This document shows, one piece after another, positions 50,080-61,991 of a DNA stretch of 64,000 nt. The position numbers were made by a program, and so were the translations under genes. Below the pieces are notes generated by a model, which was not told the origin of the DNA, did no database searches, and was given only the letters and a program-made list of their open reading frames with translations. The stretch's first letter is position 1. The number at the start of each line of letters is the position of its first letter. The stretch lies in the NCBI GenBank assembly GCA_051294375.1, contig CM119271.1:11997620-12061619 (forward strand), written 5' to 3'. This DNA comes from Paraspadella gotoi (Eukaryota > Chaetognatha).

Positions 50080-50394
50080 AGCGAAAACAAAGTTTAGAGT
50101 TTGTACTACAACGATTTTTTATTTAATATAAACAGACATGTTTCGACTCTTGTTCGAGCCTTCATCAGTGTTTGACAGACTATCAAAAACTTTTGCAAAA
50201 GTAAATGTGTGAGAGAGAGAGAGAGAGTACATTGCACAAATGTATCATATTACCTCTCTCTCTCTGTTTGACCATTTCACTTTCTTTTTCAAAACTCACT
50301 CAATCTGTCCTTGCCTTCACCTGTCCTCACCTCTGACCACTATTCTGTCTCACCACTTTGTTGGAAACTTTAACTCTGTCTCTCTCTGTCTCTC

Positions 50395-50438
<44 letters not shown>

Positions 50439-50569
50439 ACACATTTACTTTTGCAAAAGTTTTTGATAGTCTGTCAAACACTGATGAAGGCTCGAACAAG
50501 AGTCGAAACATGTCTGTTTATATTAAATAAAAAATCGTTGTAGTACAAACTCTAAACTTTGTTTTCGCT
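50080..50569. mobile_element. 130-bp inverted repeat carrying hammerhead-like ribozyme cores
   Basis: Arms 50080-50211 and 50438-50569 are essentially perfect inverted copies, separated by GA/CT microsatellite and about 200 unique bases. The right arm contains CTGATGA (50481-50487), a stem GGCTC/GAGTC with a six-base loop, GAAA (50505-50508), a 2-bp stem III and a following TGTTT that pairs with AAACA (50476-50480). That is the layout of hammerhead ribozymes of Penelope-like retroelements. One extra A sits between the core and stem II. The left arm carries the same motif on the minus strand. Confidence 0.75.
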
Positions 50570-51886
50570 AAAACACCAAAACACAACGAAACGAAAGGAA
50601 TACCACATTAATCCTGTTTAAATATCAGTTTAAAGTCTGAAATTCCTAACAGCTTGACGATAATTCGTCAAAAATTCATAAATCTTCATTCATTTAAACA
50701 TTAGTTAAATAAGTCTAATCAAGAGATTCGAATTTGAAGTAAAATTACCTAATATTATAATATTACACAAGAGACTAGTTTAGTTTAGGTTAGTCCAAAA
50801 AAAACAAACAAAAAAAACCCAAATGTCAAGCGTTAAATTCTCGACTAGGCTATCAGACTATTAGGCTATTCAAAGTTAAATGTCAATGAAATAGTTAAAT
50901 ACATCTCTGCCTTTTAAACAGTTTAGTCATCTGGCTCTTTTTATTTGCTCATTTTTCAATATATGCAGCGACCAACTAACTTAAATTTCCAATTAAATAT
51001 TTACTAATGTATTTAATAAACTGCTATTACATAAGCCGAGCACGGTTCTTTTTATAGGAGGAAAAAGAAAATGGAAATATACCATCTCTGGAATGATAAA
51101 AACCTGAAAGGTTGCTGTCTGGACAAGAGCTTAGGCTAAGTCGAAAAATTTGTCCAAACTCAGTTTTTTTTTAAATTGCAGTTGAAGTTGGTAAGTTAAT
51201 TTTTGAGATGCGACAGAAATGAAAATCAAGCCAAAACCTTCTCTTTCCCTATTTCGACTTTCTTCTTTCGACTTTTAAAAACCACCGCCGGATACAAAAG
51301 TTAATTTAATCCAATGTTTTAAATAGGACAACAATAATAATAACAATTAAGCGAAAATTAAACCCCTACACCACCCCCCCCGAGATGTCGCTCTCATGCT
51401 GCCACATCACGAAAAAAAGAAAGCACAATTGCGGTCGCGTCAACGTCGCCGTGATCATCATCTTCGTCGTGATCATCATCTTCGTCGTGATCATCATCTT
51501 CGTCGTGATCATCATGTTTGTTATCGTCATCATGATCAACATGATCATAATCGTTGCCATGATGGTCATAACGATAATCATATCATTATTGTCGTCGTGA
51601 TCATCTTCGTCATGACTCATGATCAGCTTCGTCATGATCATTGCCATTCAATGTCGTCGTAAAGTTGATCATCACGAACATCCCCATAATTATCGTCATC
51701 ACGATCATCCTCATCATAGTTATCGTAATCATCATCGTTGTCACCCGTCATTCATCATTGTATTAGAAATCGTCGTCGTCGTCGCGACTTCTCCCAATCG
51801 TGTCTTGTATCGTCGTCGCGTTCATCTTCGACGCGATCGACGTAAGATTTCCAGGGTCTGGTTCGACTCCATCAAACGCGACTCCA
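50570..51886. other. intergenic region with TCATC/TCGTC simple repeat
   Basis: 51440-51800 is built from GATCATCATCTTCGTCGT units and degraded derivatives on the + strand. The remaining part is AT-rich. No exon was found before the stop of the PH-PDZ gene at 51887. Confidence 0.6.
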
Positions 51887-53473
51887 TCACTGAACGATGT
51901 AGTCTTTGAAGTTGCTCATTTTTTTGATTCCCCTGCGGAGGATCTTGACGAATTCCGTGGGTTGGACGACGAGGGAGATCTCGCGACCGACGGAGTTGAG
52001 TCGGTCGCGAATCTCATTCTCCTTGGGGAAGAGGTTGAGGTGTCGGGCGTTGATCTCCGTCAAGGTCCAGGCGGAAGTGGCCGTGGCGCAGGTGGGCGTC
52101 GGCCAAGGGGTCGATGCCGGGACCCCCGCATGGTCCATCAGGCCGCCAGACTCGATGCTCACGATGTCGGCCGAGTTGCCTAAATTTTTAGGACCAAAAA
52201 TTTTTTAACAATTTCCTTTAAAAAAAAAAACCGGCTCGACAGCACTGTTATACCATAGCGATTAAATTTTTTTTTTAAATACATATGTACATGCAACTAA
52301 GGAATCTTACATTTTATACAAAATAACATTTTTTTATATATTATATTTTACATATATATCTTATATATAATATCTTACCGTCCCTGACGATGCCGATGGA
52401 TTCTCCCTCGTGGGTCCGTTTGATCATGACGGCCTTGGCGTGGGGCATTCGATGGACGACCAACTCGATGGTATCCGTCCTGCAGTGTTTGATCATCTTC
52501 TGCGCGGAGGCGGCGTTGCCGACCGGAAGGGCGTTGATGCTGAGGATCATGTCGCCGATGTGAAAGGCGTTGTGGAGGTTGGGATGGTCGCGTTGCTTCC
52601 AACCCGATACCCAAACCTTAATTTTAATTCAGGGTGGTAGATGCTGAAATGATAGGGTGGTAGATTCAGGTGTAGATGCTGAAATGATAGGGTGGTAGAT
52701 TCAGGGTGGTAGATGCTGAAATGATAGGGTGGTAGATTCAGGGTGGTAGATGCTGAAATGATAGGGTGGTAGATTCAGGCTATAAGTAAATTTTTTCCGT
52801 CAATCTATCTCAGGCCAGGTGAGTTTTAAACGCTCATTAGTTATGACATAACTGAATTATTTTTAATATAGATATGTAGTCGGGCATTGCATAAGTTACC
52901 CCGCCTATAAGCATGACACTTCAGTCGTTACCCGGTGGCTCATTGGTAGGTACGGGTTCAATCCCAACCCGGTACCTACCCTGCGGGAAGCGTGAGGACG
53001 GCCTGGCCAGGACCCGTTCCAGGCTGCTCGAGGGGGTTAAAGAAGTTGCGGATAAACTCTTCAGCCCCACTTAGCGCCTTATCCACACTAGTGAGCCCGA
53101 CGTGATACCAGTGTGGATAAGGCGACAAAATATAAATAAAACAGTAAGACTAAGTTTTAACATCTATCAAATCTATATTCTAGAAAGTAATTTTGAAATT
53201 GTCTTAAAGTTTTGTTGAAAGGTTATGTACCATGATATGAGTAAGAACTTATAGCATAAATTTTATACCCTGTCTAAGAAGTCGATCAAGGCGACGCCGC
53301 GATGGGCGTCCTTGTGGCGCAGTGCCACTTTGACGCCGGCCGAGTGAGCCATCTCGCGACGAAGCAGCGCCACTTGACTTTGACGCAGCGACATCGGTGG
53401 TTGCTGGTTGCCGGGCTTCACTTTCTGCAGCGTACCTTGGTGGGAAAAAGAAGTTAGTATAAATATGGGGTGC

Positions 53474-53554
<81 letters not shown>

Positions 53555-56355
53555 AAAGTTCTCACCCAAAGCGCTCTCTTCCGGTCTCCTCGTCCAAATG
53601 TAACGCGATCCGCCCTCAATCGGTTCCGGCGCCGGAAGCTCGTTTTCTTTGTTCGACGGCGTCGTTCCGCCGGAAGCCATCAACGTTTCAGGTGGGAGAG
53701 TCGCGGGTGGCGTCGGGAAACCTGGCCCAAGTACAGATCCCTAATTGAACTACTAACAATCATAATTCTTAATAAAAAAAAAATATTACGCCTTCAACGT
53801 AATAGAACAAAATCTTCCTGACACTTGATCAAAATACTACAATATGCAAATGAGATAGATGAATTGATTTACGTGAAATTGGTACAACCAATATAAAAAT
53901 TATCCATTCATTTAATAAATAAGCTATCTTGCCCCTGACTTTGGAGGTTTAAGGCCTCACTTTTACAAGATAATGACATAGTAGGTCTCTAATCAAGACT
54001 CTCTCACAGTCTCGTTTATTCTCTCCCAGAATACTTGGCTTCCCTATCAATGAAGTGGTATAATATTTCAAAGAATGTTTCAATTGTATGAAAAGACCAC
54101 TCCCTTCCTAGGGCTACTCCCTTACATATTACTCGGGCTACACATAACGGTAAATCGTAATAAATAGGCCTATTAAATAAGTAATAATTAAACGCATACC
54201 GTTCGAGACGGGCGACTTGTAGAATTCGGAAGCGCTCCCTTGTCCATGTCCTTGTCCATGTCCTTGTCCTGTTCCATGTCCGCCATCTTCATCTGAATCG
54301 GAAGATGATTCATCGGCCTTGAGACCCGGCAAAGTCAATCGCCCCAAACGGAATTGCTCGGTGTTTCCGGAAGGCTGAACCGGTTTATCTCCACCGGGTG
54401 ATCGATCCGGCGGCGTCGGGTACGCCGCCGCCGCCGCTCCAGCGGGAGATTCCGCGCCTCGAGATTCGAAATGATCGAGAGTGTTGCGCATGAAGGGCAA
54501 CTCGACGTAGACGTTGCTCGACTTGTCTTCGACGGGCGGGTCCGACTTGGAAACCCCAGCTTTGGAGACGTTTTTCTTCTTCTCCAGCGAGAGATGGTAA
54601 GTGTCGCTGTATTTCTGGTAAGGCGGCGGAGCCTCGTCGTCCAGATCGTAATCGTTGGAATTGTGATCAGAAGTCTGATTCGCGACGGAGACTTGGGGAT
54701 CGTCGGCCGCGTAAGGAGGCGGCGCCTCCGCTTCTTTGCTGTAAGGAGGCGGAGCCTCGCCATCCGTGGGCGCCGGCGAGTCGAAGGCGCGCCACGAAAG
54801 GTCGTAGTCGGCTTCAGAGACCTCGTGCGCCACGGGGGCCGGCCCAGCGGCGGGTGGACGATCCTTTCGAGGCGCGGGTCGCATCGTCGTCGTCTTCTCC
54901 ACGAGAATCGGGAGATGCTCCTGCGAAGTGAACTCGATGGTGACGCGACTTCCCGAGACCGAGGGCGGAGGCGAGATCACCGAGCGACGTCCGGGGCTCG
55001 AGCCTTTCGACGCGAGTCGCGTGGATTCGATCGAAGAATCGGGGATCGGCGTCGCTTGACTCAAACCCAAAACCGTCGCCCTTCGTTCTAAGCTGGAAGA
55101 CTTCGAGGGCAGAGCGGGCAGAGCGGGCCGAGCGATTTTGAAGGTTTCGTCATCATCGTCGTCGTCGTCATCGTCGACTAAACGCGGATTGTCTCGAGAA
55201 CCAACATCGGACGACGTCGTCGCGGTCTTAACCGCTTCCGCTCCGAAAGCGTAGGCGCGTTTGAGGGATAGAGGACGTTCCATTCTCTCAAAAGTTTCTT
55301 CCTCGTCGTCGTCGTCGTCGTCGTCTTCTGAAGGAGCGAGGGCTTCCCCATCGAATCCGCTCGTCATCAGCGAGAGAAACAACTCGCCGTCCGTCATTTT
55401 CTTTGATCCGGAGACGAGGCCAGAAATCGGCGTCGGGTCGATGGGCGTGGAGAAGTCGATCAAGTCCGCGACCGGGACATCCTGCGAAGCGTCCGGCCAT
55501 TTTGTTTCCGGAGGAGGCGGCAAAGGATCGAAGGCCGGTGGATGAGGGGAACTCGGTCGATCCAATCCGCGACGAATCGAAGGACGAGGAACTTGGATGC
55601 TACGGAGGCTGCTCTGCGGTGTCGGCTGGGTCGTGGAAGCTGCTGTTTCTGCGATCGGCGTCGCGGCGGAAGCGTTCGACCGAAGACGCGATGGCAAAGG
55701 TTGGGAATAAGGAGGAAAAGAGTCTTGACTAGTCTGATGAGCACGGGAATTCGTCTCCTGTGCGCTGGAATTCGTCTCCTGAGCGCTGGAATTCGTCTGC
55801 TGAGCGCTGGAATTCGTCTCTTGAGCGCTGAAATTCGAGGGGTCCACGATCGCGGGGTCGGGCGCCCGTTCGACGGCTGTTCCCGGCGACGAGTCGTTTC
55901 CGGCGCCGGGAGGAGGAGGAGTGCCGATGAAGACTGAGTCGAAGATAGGCTCGCCGTCGTCGCAGAAATCTCGGTTCGCCGGACGAGAGAGTCGAGCCGG
56001 AATCGAAGGGAGAGAGGAGACAAGGTTGTTGTCGTTGTTGTTGTGATGGGAAAAAGATTCTGACGTCGTCGTCGGAATCGGAGCAGCAGGGCGCGAGGGT
56101 CGTTCGGGGAGGGGATCACGTGACGACCTAAGATAGGGAAAACTGAATGTGAATTCAGAAAAAAAAAAACAACTCTTCCAAACAAACGAACAATTTTGTA
56201 AAATATTCATTATTCAATACATATAATCTTTAATATTACCTCGTGGATCGGGCGCGACCGGTTCTGGAAACGAGGACCGGCAGCTTCTTTCCCACCTGAA
56301 GAACAAAAACACGAAAAGTCACCCAACGTCACTGATTCCCTCACCAAGCCCTCAC

Positions 56356-56416
<61 letters not shown>

Positions 56417-58106
56417 ACCTCCTCGTAAACGTTATCATCCGTCGGCGTCTTCGGCAGCGGCCTTCCTCTCGGCACCGCCCCAGTCGCCGCCGACCCGGCC
56501 GCTGCCGACCTGGGCGCCACCGACCCGGCCGCCGCCACCGCCGTACCCTCGGCGACGCGCTTGGGCACGGTGGCGGCGCCTATGGCGGTGTTCCTCCGGG
56601 TCAGCGGAGCGATGCTGGCGCCGCGGGGCAAGGGCGTTGGCGGGGAAGGATTTTCGGCGGCAGCGACGCCGTTGGGAAGGGCGCCGGACGGTTCCGACGC
56701 CGGGAGAGAGTCGTCGATGACGTAGGGATTTTCTTGAGGAGAAACTCGAGATTCCAAGATTCCCAATTCGGTCAATTTGTCGCAGATGGCGGCGCACCTG
56801 ACCCAAGGGGGTTGAAAGGTGTTGGAAGCTGAATTGACTAAATCGATTGATCATTTGTTGTTGTTTTTTTTAAGCCTCGGTTTAAAACTTAATTTTTCTA
56901 CTAACCTCATTTGAATATGTTTTTATTTAGTAGAAATTACCTGGAGATCGAAGTATATTTATCACATATCGCCATCGTTATAATGGAGCCTACCATTCAC
57001 ATAATCAAAATTTTTTTCAATAAAAAATAAAATCTTATATATCTAACAAGTTGAATCTTTTTTGTTAGACTTAGAGTCTTTAGTTTCTGCTATCGTCAAA
57101 ACTAGTCATTATTATTTTGTTTTTATAGTATTTTAACGTGTATATTTCTTTAAAAACAAAAGTCGCTTAGATTTTAGGTTTCTTCCTATCAAATGAGCAA
57201 CTAACGGACAGACATACCGACCGACAGACGGACCGAAAAGTGACTTATAGAGTTGCTCCGCGAGTACTCGCGGCGCAGCTAAAAATAAAAAAAAAAGGAA
57301 AAAGAGTTTCCCTCTCCACTGTGAAGCGAGTTTGATCTCACCACTCTTCCATGTCGATGGGTGAGGCAGCGACGAGGGTGAGGACTCGATCTCCGAGATG
57401 CAGACAAAACGTGTTCTCGTATTTCTTGTCGAAGAGATGAGAAGTGACCGAGTGACATGAGGAGAGAGAGATGGAGTTGATGGGCGGATCGTTGGCCGGA
57501 CTCGTCTCGCTCTCAAAATATTCCATGTAAGGGGTGGAACCGTTTCGTACCTGCGGTTAAAAAAAAATATATTTTTTTCGTAAATGGGTTAAAAACTGGG
57601 AAATGTAGAAGCTCATCTGATAACGACAACGACGACAACGACCAAATCGTGTCAATAACGACTCAAACACTTGACCGTTAAGTGGGTCAACCTATTTGAG
57701 CCACTAAACCAATACAATCGTTTTCTTACCTTTAGTTAGTTTTAACCGGTTAATTGTTTTACCATTGTTTTGACTTTTACTCTGTTTTTGTTCATGATTT
57801 TCGAATCATTATATCTTGATAAAAAAATACGGAAAACTTGTCTCAATTTTCAAAAGAATAATTTCGTCACCTCAGACAGATCTTTCTTTTTCAAAAGATT
57901 GATAAAAATGAACTCACCCCGAAGACGAACCATCTTCTCTCCCATCGCTTCATGACCTTGAGCCGGTAAGTGAGACCGGCTCCGGCGCCGGGCGCCGTCT
58001 CGGCCGGCGACTTGCGGAGATAACCGCTCCGAACGGCGAGGAAGTTGTCGCCGACGAGGGCGGCGCCGCCGGCGTCCCCCCACGCCAGGCCAAAGTCCTT
58101 GGCCAT
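51887..58106 (-). CDS. adaptor-like protein with N-terminal PH domain and C-terminal PDZ-like region (9 exons)
   Basis: Exons: 58106-57918, 57550-57342, 56797-56419, 56295-56240, 56127-54200, 53721-53566, 53435-53269, 52616-52379 and 52179-51887; all phases agree and give 1204 residues. Residues about 25-140 form a PH domain (GYLRKSP, MKRWERRWFVFG, closing with MEEWCAAICDKL). A long low-complexity middle follows, with Pro-rich motifs (EAPPPYSKE, EAPPPYQKY), acidic runs, a tyrosine motif (DNVYEEV) and a 7-residue SSAQETN repeat. The C-terminus has a PDZ-like fold: HIGDMILSINALPVGNAASA, then a second strand set with GIVRDG and IESGGLMDHAGVP, ending NLFPKENEIRDRLNSVG and FKDYIVQ. The order suggests a membrane-recruited scaffold, by analogy with Gab- or SLIP-type adaptors. 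I cannot name the family with confidence. Confidence 0.85.
52625..52785. repeat. 37-bp tandem repeat, 4 copies
   Basis: The unit is built from AGGGTGGTAGATGCTGAAAT and GATAGGGTGGTAGATTC. It is in intron 7 of the PH-PDZ gene, beginning 10 bases from the acceptor of exon 8 at 52616. Confidence 0.95.
52925..53120 (+). repeat. tRNA-derived SINE (family 3)
   Basis: The head has A box TGGCTCATTGGT and B box GGGTTCAATCCC. The body includes GGGAAGCGTGAGGACGGCC, also present in the SINE at 59885-60180, and a terminal duplicated TCCACACTAGTG/CCAGTGTGGATAAGGCG hairpin. It is in intron 7 of the PH-PDZ gene. Confidence 0.8.
53476..53550. repeat. (GA)n microsatellite
   Basis: A pure tract of about 37 GA units on the + strand, inside the short intron between the PH-PDZ exons at 53566 and 53435. 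On the gene strand it is a CT tract, so it also acts as polypyrimidine sequence. Confidence 0.97.
53820..54090. repeat. dispersed repeat, copy 2
   Basis: The right part matches 5330-5505. The left part (AATAGAACAAAAT...CAATATGCAAATGAGATAGA) matches 62985-63040. The element lies in intron 5 of the PH-PDZ gene. Confidence 0.6.
56358..56413. repeat. (CT)n microsatellite at a splice donor
   Basis: On the gene strand the intron after exon 3 reads GTGGGA and then pure GA repeats. The microsatellite starts within 8 bases of the donor. Confidence 0.95.
57170..57290. repeat. dispersed repeat, terminal fragment (family of 33190 and 43875)
   Basis: It contains GACCGACAGACGGACCGAAA, GTGACTTATAGAGTTGCTCC and GCGAGTACTCGCGGCGCAGC, matching the right end of the copy at 43875-44530. 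It is in intron 2 of the PH-PDZ gene. Confidence 0.65.
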
Positions 58107-58806
58107 CGAGATGGGATTGTCTCACCCCGCTAGAGGGGGAGGGTCAAAGGTAAGGCGCAATAAACGATTCGAGTCCCAAGGAGTCATGGTGGCCATAACT
58201 TGTTTGTTTTTTTTTGTTTTTTTTAGATTTTCCTTTTTTTTTTAACGAAATTTGGCTGCGGATACAGAAGGCACTTTTTGGTTTTGTTTTCGAGGCACAA
58301 AAAGGTAGTTTATTCCTCATCGGAGGAACCTGAACACAGTGAACAAGAATGTAATAACAAAGACGTAAAAATAACAAAACTTTAATCGCTTTTTCCTTCA
58401 CGAAACGAAGAGCGATTGATGGTATTATTTATTAAAGGCAAGATAACAAACAATAGTTATTAATTTCTAATTTATTTTAACCATTTTTAACGCGATAAAA
58501 TACAGTTTCTCAACATACATTGGGATCAAAGGGAAAAAACAAAGAGAAGCGGGCCAGTTTGGAATGGATTAAACCCATTATTATTTATAACGAACCGAAG
58601 ATAAAAAGAAAAACATTCGTAACGACTACAAATTTCAGTTCAACCGCAGACCCTCATAATATCATTCGCACTAGAAATAACAACCAAAACGACGACGACG
58701 ACGAGGACGACGACAAACAAAGTCTCTAATCTTTAACATTCCTTGTCGGAGTCCGGTTCGGTGATCGGGAACGGAACAGAGTCGGTGATCACAATCAGGG
58801 AACGAG
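58107..58806. other. spacer between the PH-PDZ gene and NAA40
   Basis: It is expected to hold the PH-PDZ promoter and the NAA40 3' untranslated region. A GAC trinucleotide stretch lies at 58691-58713. No exon is supported. Confidence 0.5.
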
Positions 58807-59117
58807 TCAGTGATGATTAGAGGCGGCGGCGGCTGCGGCGGCGTTGGCGGCTGCGGCGGCGAGGGCGGGGTTGGCGGCTGCGGCGGGACTCTCGGTCGTC
58901 TTGGCCGACGACGTGATCCTCTTGCACAGGATCTGGTAGCAGACGGGTTCGTCGAGATCGATCATCGCGTCGGGCGAAGTCTCGTCCACTTCGAAACTAG
59001 AGTGCGGAGAAAATGTCATAATTATTATAATTATTATAATTATAATATAATATAAAATAATAAAAATAAATAAATAAATAAATAAAAATAAATAAATATA
59101 TTAAAAATATAATTATA

Positions 59118-59165
<48 letters not shown>

Positions 59166-60629
59166 ATCATGAGTCAAAATTATTCGAAAAATATATCAGC
59201 AAATTATCTATGAAGCATGATTGATAAGGTTACTTACTTAAAAATAGGCCAAATATTAAAAAAACAAAAAACAAAAAAAAAAACCAATGCCCTTTGAATA
59301 GTTACTACTATATGTAAATTAGATTGATGAAGTCAATTTAATTTTAATTTAACAACTTGCCGACAAGAGTCCTTGAAAAAGGCCATGCTGTCGTGGTTGT
59401 GAGAGAAGACGGTGCAAACGATTTTCGCCATTTCGTTCTTTTTCCCCATCAGCGTCAAGATGGCGACGAGAAACCGTCCCAATCCTTTCCGCCGAACGCG
59501 CTTCTCCAATTGAATCTCGTAGAGGTAGAGGACCTGAAAATATCATTTAAGTAAGTTGACAGAGATTTCAACATGAAACCAAAAGTGGATTTTATTCTTG
59601 GAAAGTCACAAGCAAAGACGGTGTCAGAATTTTAGACAGAATGAATCATATTGTATCATATTATATAAAATATATATTAATTGGTTAATTTATTAGTTTT
59701 TAGAGACTAATAAATTCGAAAAGTACAATCCCGCTGGTAAACAATAAACGCGAGACCTTTTATAGAAAGTAAAAAAGAAATGATAAAGTTCGCTTCGCCT
59801 TTGTGGATAAGTTGGCTGAAATTACATCATTATTAATATAAATTAACATTATATGACAGTTAACTATAATTAAAAAAAGTTTTATTGATGGAAAGGGTTC
59901 CAGGGGATAGATGCGGGATAGATGCAAAACAGATGCAAAACAGATCCAAATGTTTATCTAAAGTTTGTGTCCAACATGACAACTCCCGGAAGCAATGGAC
60001 TAAACCCTCAAATTTGGAACAAAGCTTCGGAATTTTTCAAGCCCCCAAGGAACCCCAAGGCGGTTAACGGCCGTCCTCAAGCTTCCCCTCGGGTAAGTAT
60101 ATAATGCGGATCGATCCCGGAACATCTAATAGTCAAGAGAGCAGACGGCTTTACTCTATCAACCACCGGCACACTAACCGAGAGTAGAATGTCTGTTATG
60201 CGGGATAAACTCCGAAATAATAAATCAATTGATTATTAATATAAATAAAAATATCATCCTCCTCCCCCCCCTCTACTCACTTCGCACTCTTCCTCCAGAT
60301 CGAAGCGGAAATGGACGAAAGCGACGAGAGCGCCCTCTTCGTCCCGACAGAGGAGGTACCAAGCGGAGTCTTCGGTCAGCTCATCCCTCTTGTCTTTATC
60401 CCGCCAGCCCCAGTCCGAGGTCTCGTAGAGAGTCTCCATGTTCCGCTTGGTCAGGTCGAAGACGAGCTCCACTGTCGCCGCGTCGAGAGCGGAGACGCGG
60501 CTGCACGAGACGGAGATCTGACCCAGCGGCAACGGGAGGGCGGGGGGGGGTTTCGTTTGAAGTTTTTTTTAATCTTCTTTATCTTTTTTTGTCTTTTTTG
60601 AGAATATGGATGTCTTGCTCTTTGTTCTC

Positions 60630-60687
<58 letters not shown>

Positions 60688-60850
60688 TGAGTCCGTTCCT
60701 ATCGAATCGTTGAAAGGCGGTGAAGTGGGCTAGAGGGTCGGCGAGGGCGTTGGCGGCGGCGACCCTTTCCTGAGAGGCCGTCAACTGGGCCAGGTGCGCC
60801 TTGTGGGCCGCCTTCTTCTCCTTCACCTTGTCCTTTGTCTTTCTGCCCAT
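58807..60850 (-). CDS. NAA40: N-alpha-acetyltransferase 40 (NatD)
   Basis: NatD acetylates the N-terminal serine of histones H4 and H2A using acetyl-CoA. Exons: 60850-60686, 60517-60281, 59533-59361 and 58996-58807 (254 residues; human 237). Family blocks are KRNMETLYETSDWGWRDKDK, DSAWYLLCRDEEG, AFVHFRFDLE, LYLYEIQLEKRVRRKGLGRF with the acetyl-CoA motif RRKGLG, FSHNHDSMAFFK, and FEVDETSPD. The N-terminal MGRKTKDKVKEKK sequence resembles the basic nuclear-targeting start of the family. The C-terminal tail is an alanine run. Exon 3 must use a GC donor (GCAAGT) to stay in phase with exon 4. The window frame continues open upstream of the chosen ATG through an alanine run, which I judge untranslated. 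Confidence 0.95.
59122..59163. repeat. (ATT)n microsatellite
   Basis: About 14 TTA units in the last NAA40 intron, embedded in a longer AT-only region (59020-59165). Confidence 0.95.
59885..60180 (-). repeat. tRNA-derived SINE (family 4) sharing a core with family 3
   Basis: On the minus strand it begins with A box TGGTTGATAGAG and B box GGGATCGATCC, then GGGAAGCTTGAGGACGGCC, nearly identical to the body of the SINE at 52925-53120. The far end has a short GATGCAAAACA/GGATAGATGC tandem. It is in NAA40 intron 2. Confidence 0.75.
60633..60681. repeat. (CT)n microsatellite at the NAA40 exon 1 donor
   Basis: On the gene strand the intron reads GTTGGA and then GA repeats; the tract begins within 8 bases of the donor. 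Confidence 0.95.
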
Positions 60851-61991
60851 CGCTGCAGCTGCTGCTGCTGCTTCTGCCGCGGCGGCGACGGCGATTAAGG
60901 CCGGATTATTTTTTTTCCTCTCTAGATTCACGAAACATTTTTTTTTAAATGTGAAAGACAAAAATGAAAATATAAAAAACGAAATAAATAATGTTCGTCG
61001 ATATATATCAAAGTTTTCAAAATAGATAAGAATTTAATTCCTTGGGAGGAATTTTTAAATTAAAAAAAAAAGATCCGTGTTGTTTTTCTACGCGTTACAT
61101 TCTGGTTCTTTGTTGTCTACGACTGTCTAACTGAAACAAATCTTGACAAATGTGGCCAAATCTATGACGACGACGAAAACGTTTTTAGTGTTTATAAATA
61201 TATTTTTCTCTAATAATAAAGAATCATTTTGATGTAAAGAGGTAAAGAGTCGTAGTAGGGATTTGGCGGGACTAAGACTAATCGTAGTTACTTCCCCATC
61301 CCTCCCCTTTTCACGAGAAATCTACTAAATGATACGAAACTATTGTTGCACAAAGCAAGGTGATAAATAAATTGCACACATGCGGAGTGATTGGGAGAAT
61401 ATCAAGATGATCCTCGTTTCAATAACTATTCAGTATTCATCCGTACAATAAATCTCATTAATCAGCGATTGAAAAAGAATTAAGAAAATACAAACATTTT
61501 ACTCAAAGTTAAATACCCAAAAAATAAGAGTTCTTCTGCGCAAAAAAAAGTATCTTCTGTTATAACTTTTTATTTACATAAAGTTACATAGTTCTAACTT
61601 TCATATACTACAATGTTGTGAAAGCCTGATGCAGATTGCAGAAGAGAAAAATTTTAAAAAAGAATATGGGCCCATGAAGTATGAAATCTCGTACGAAAAA
61701 CTTAAGCAATAAACAAAAAAAATTATCCAGAGACTGCTTTACAAGGTAAATCGTTAACTTCTCAAATAATTCGTCAATCACAGGCCGAGAAAAAAAACAA
61801 TAAAAATTTAAATTTCGTAAAAAATTAATCATGATTTAAAAAGGTCCTTAAAAAAATAATAAATAGGGAGCGGCGAGGTTAAGCTTTCCCTTTTCTTCTA
61901 ATTCGAGCCAAAAGTCGTCGAGAATTTTCTCATTCTTGACTTTTTTCATTTGTCCTTTTCTTTCTTTTGTCTCGTGTCTTTTTTCTATATT
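60851..61991. other. spacer between NAA40 and ULK
   Basis: It is AT-rich and should contain the NAA40 promoter and the 3' untranslated region of the ULK gene. No coding exon is supported. Confidence 0.55.

Noticed and set aside
51396-51662. His/Asp-rich frame of HHLRRD repeats
   Set aside because: Translation of a GATCATCATCTTCGTCGT simple repeat, with frames open on both strands.
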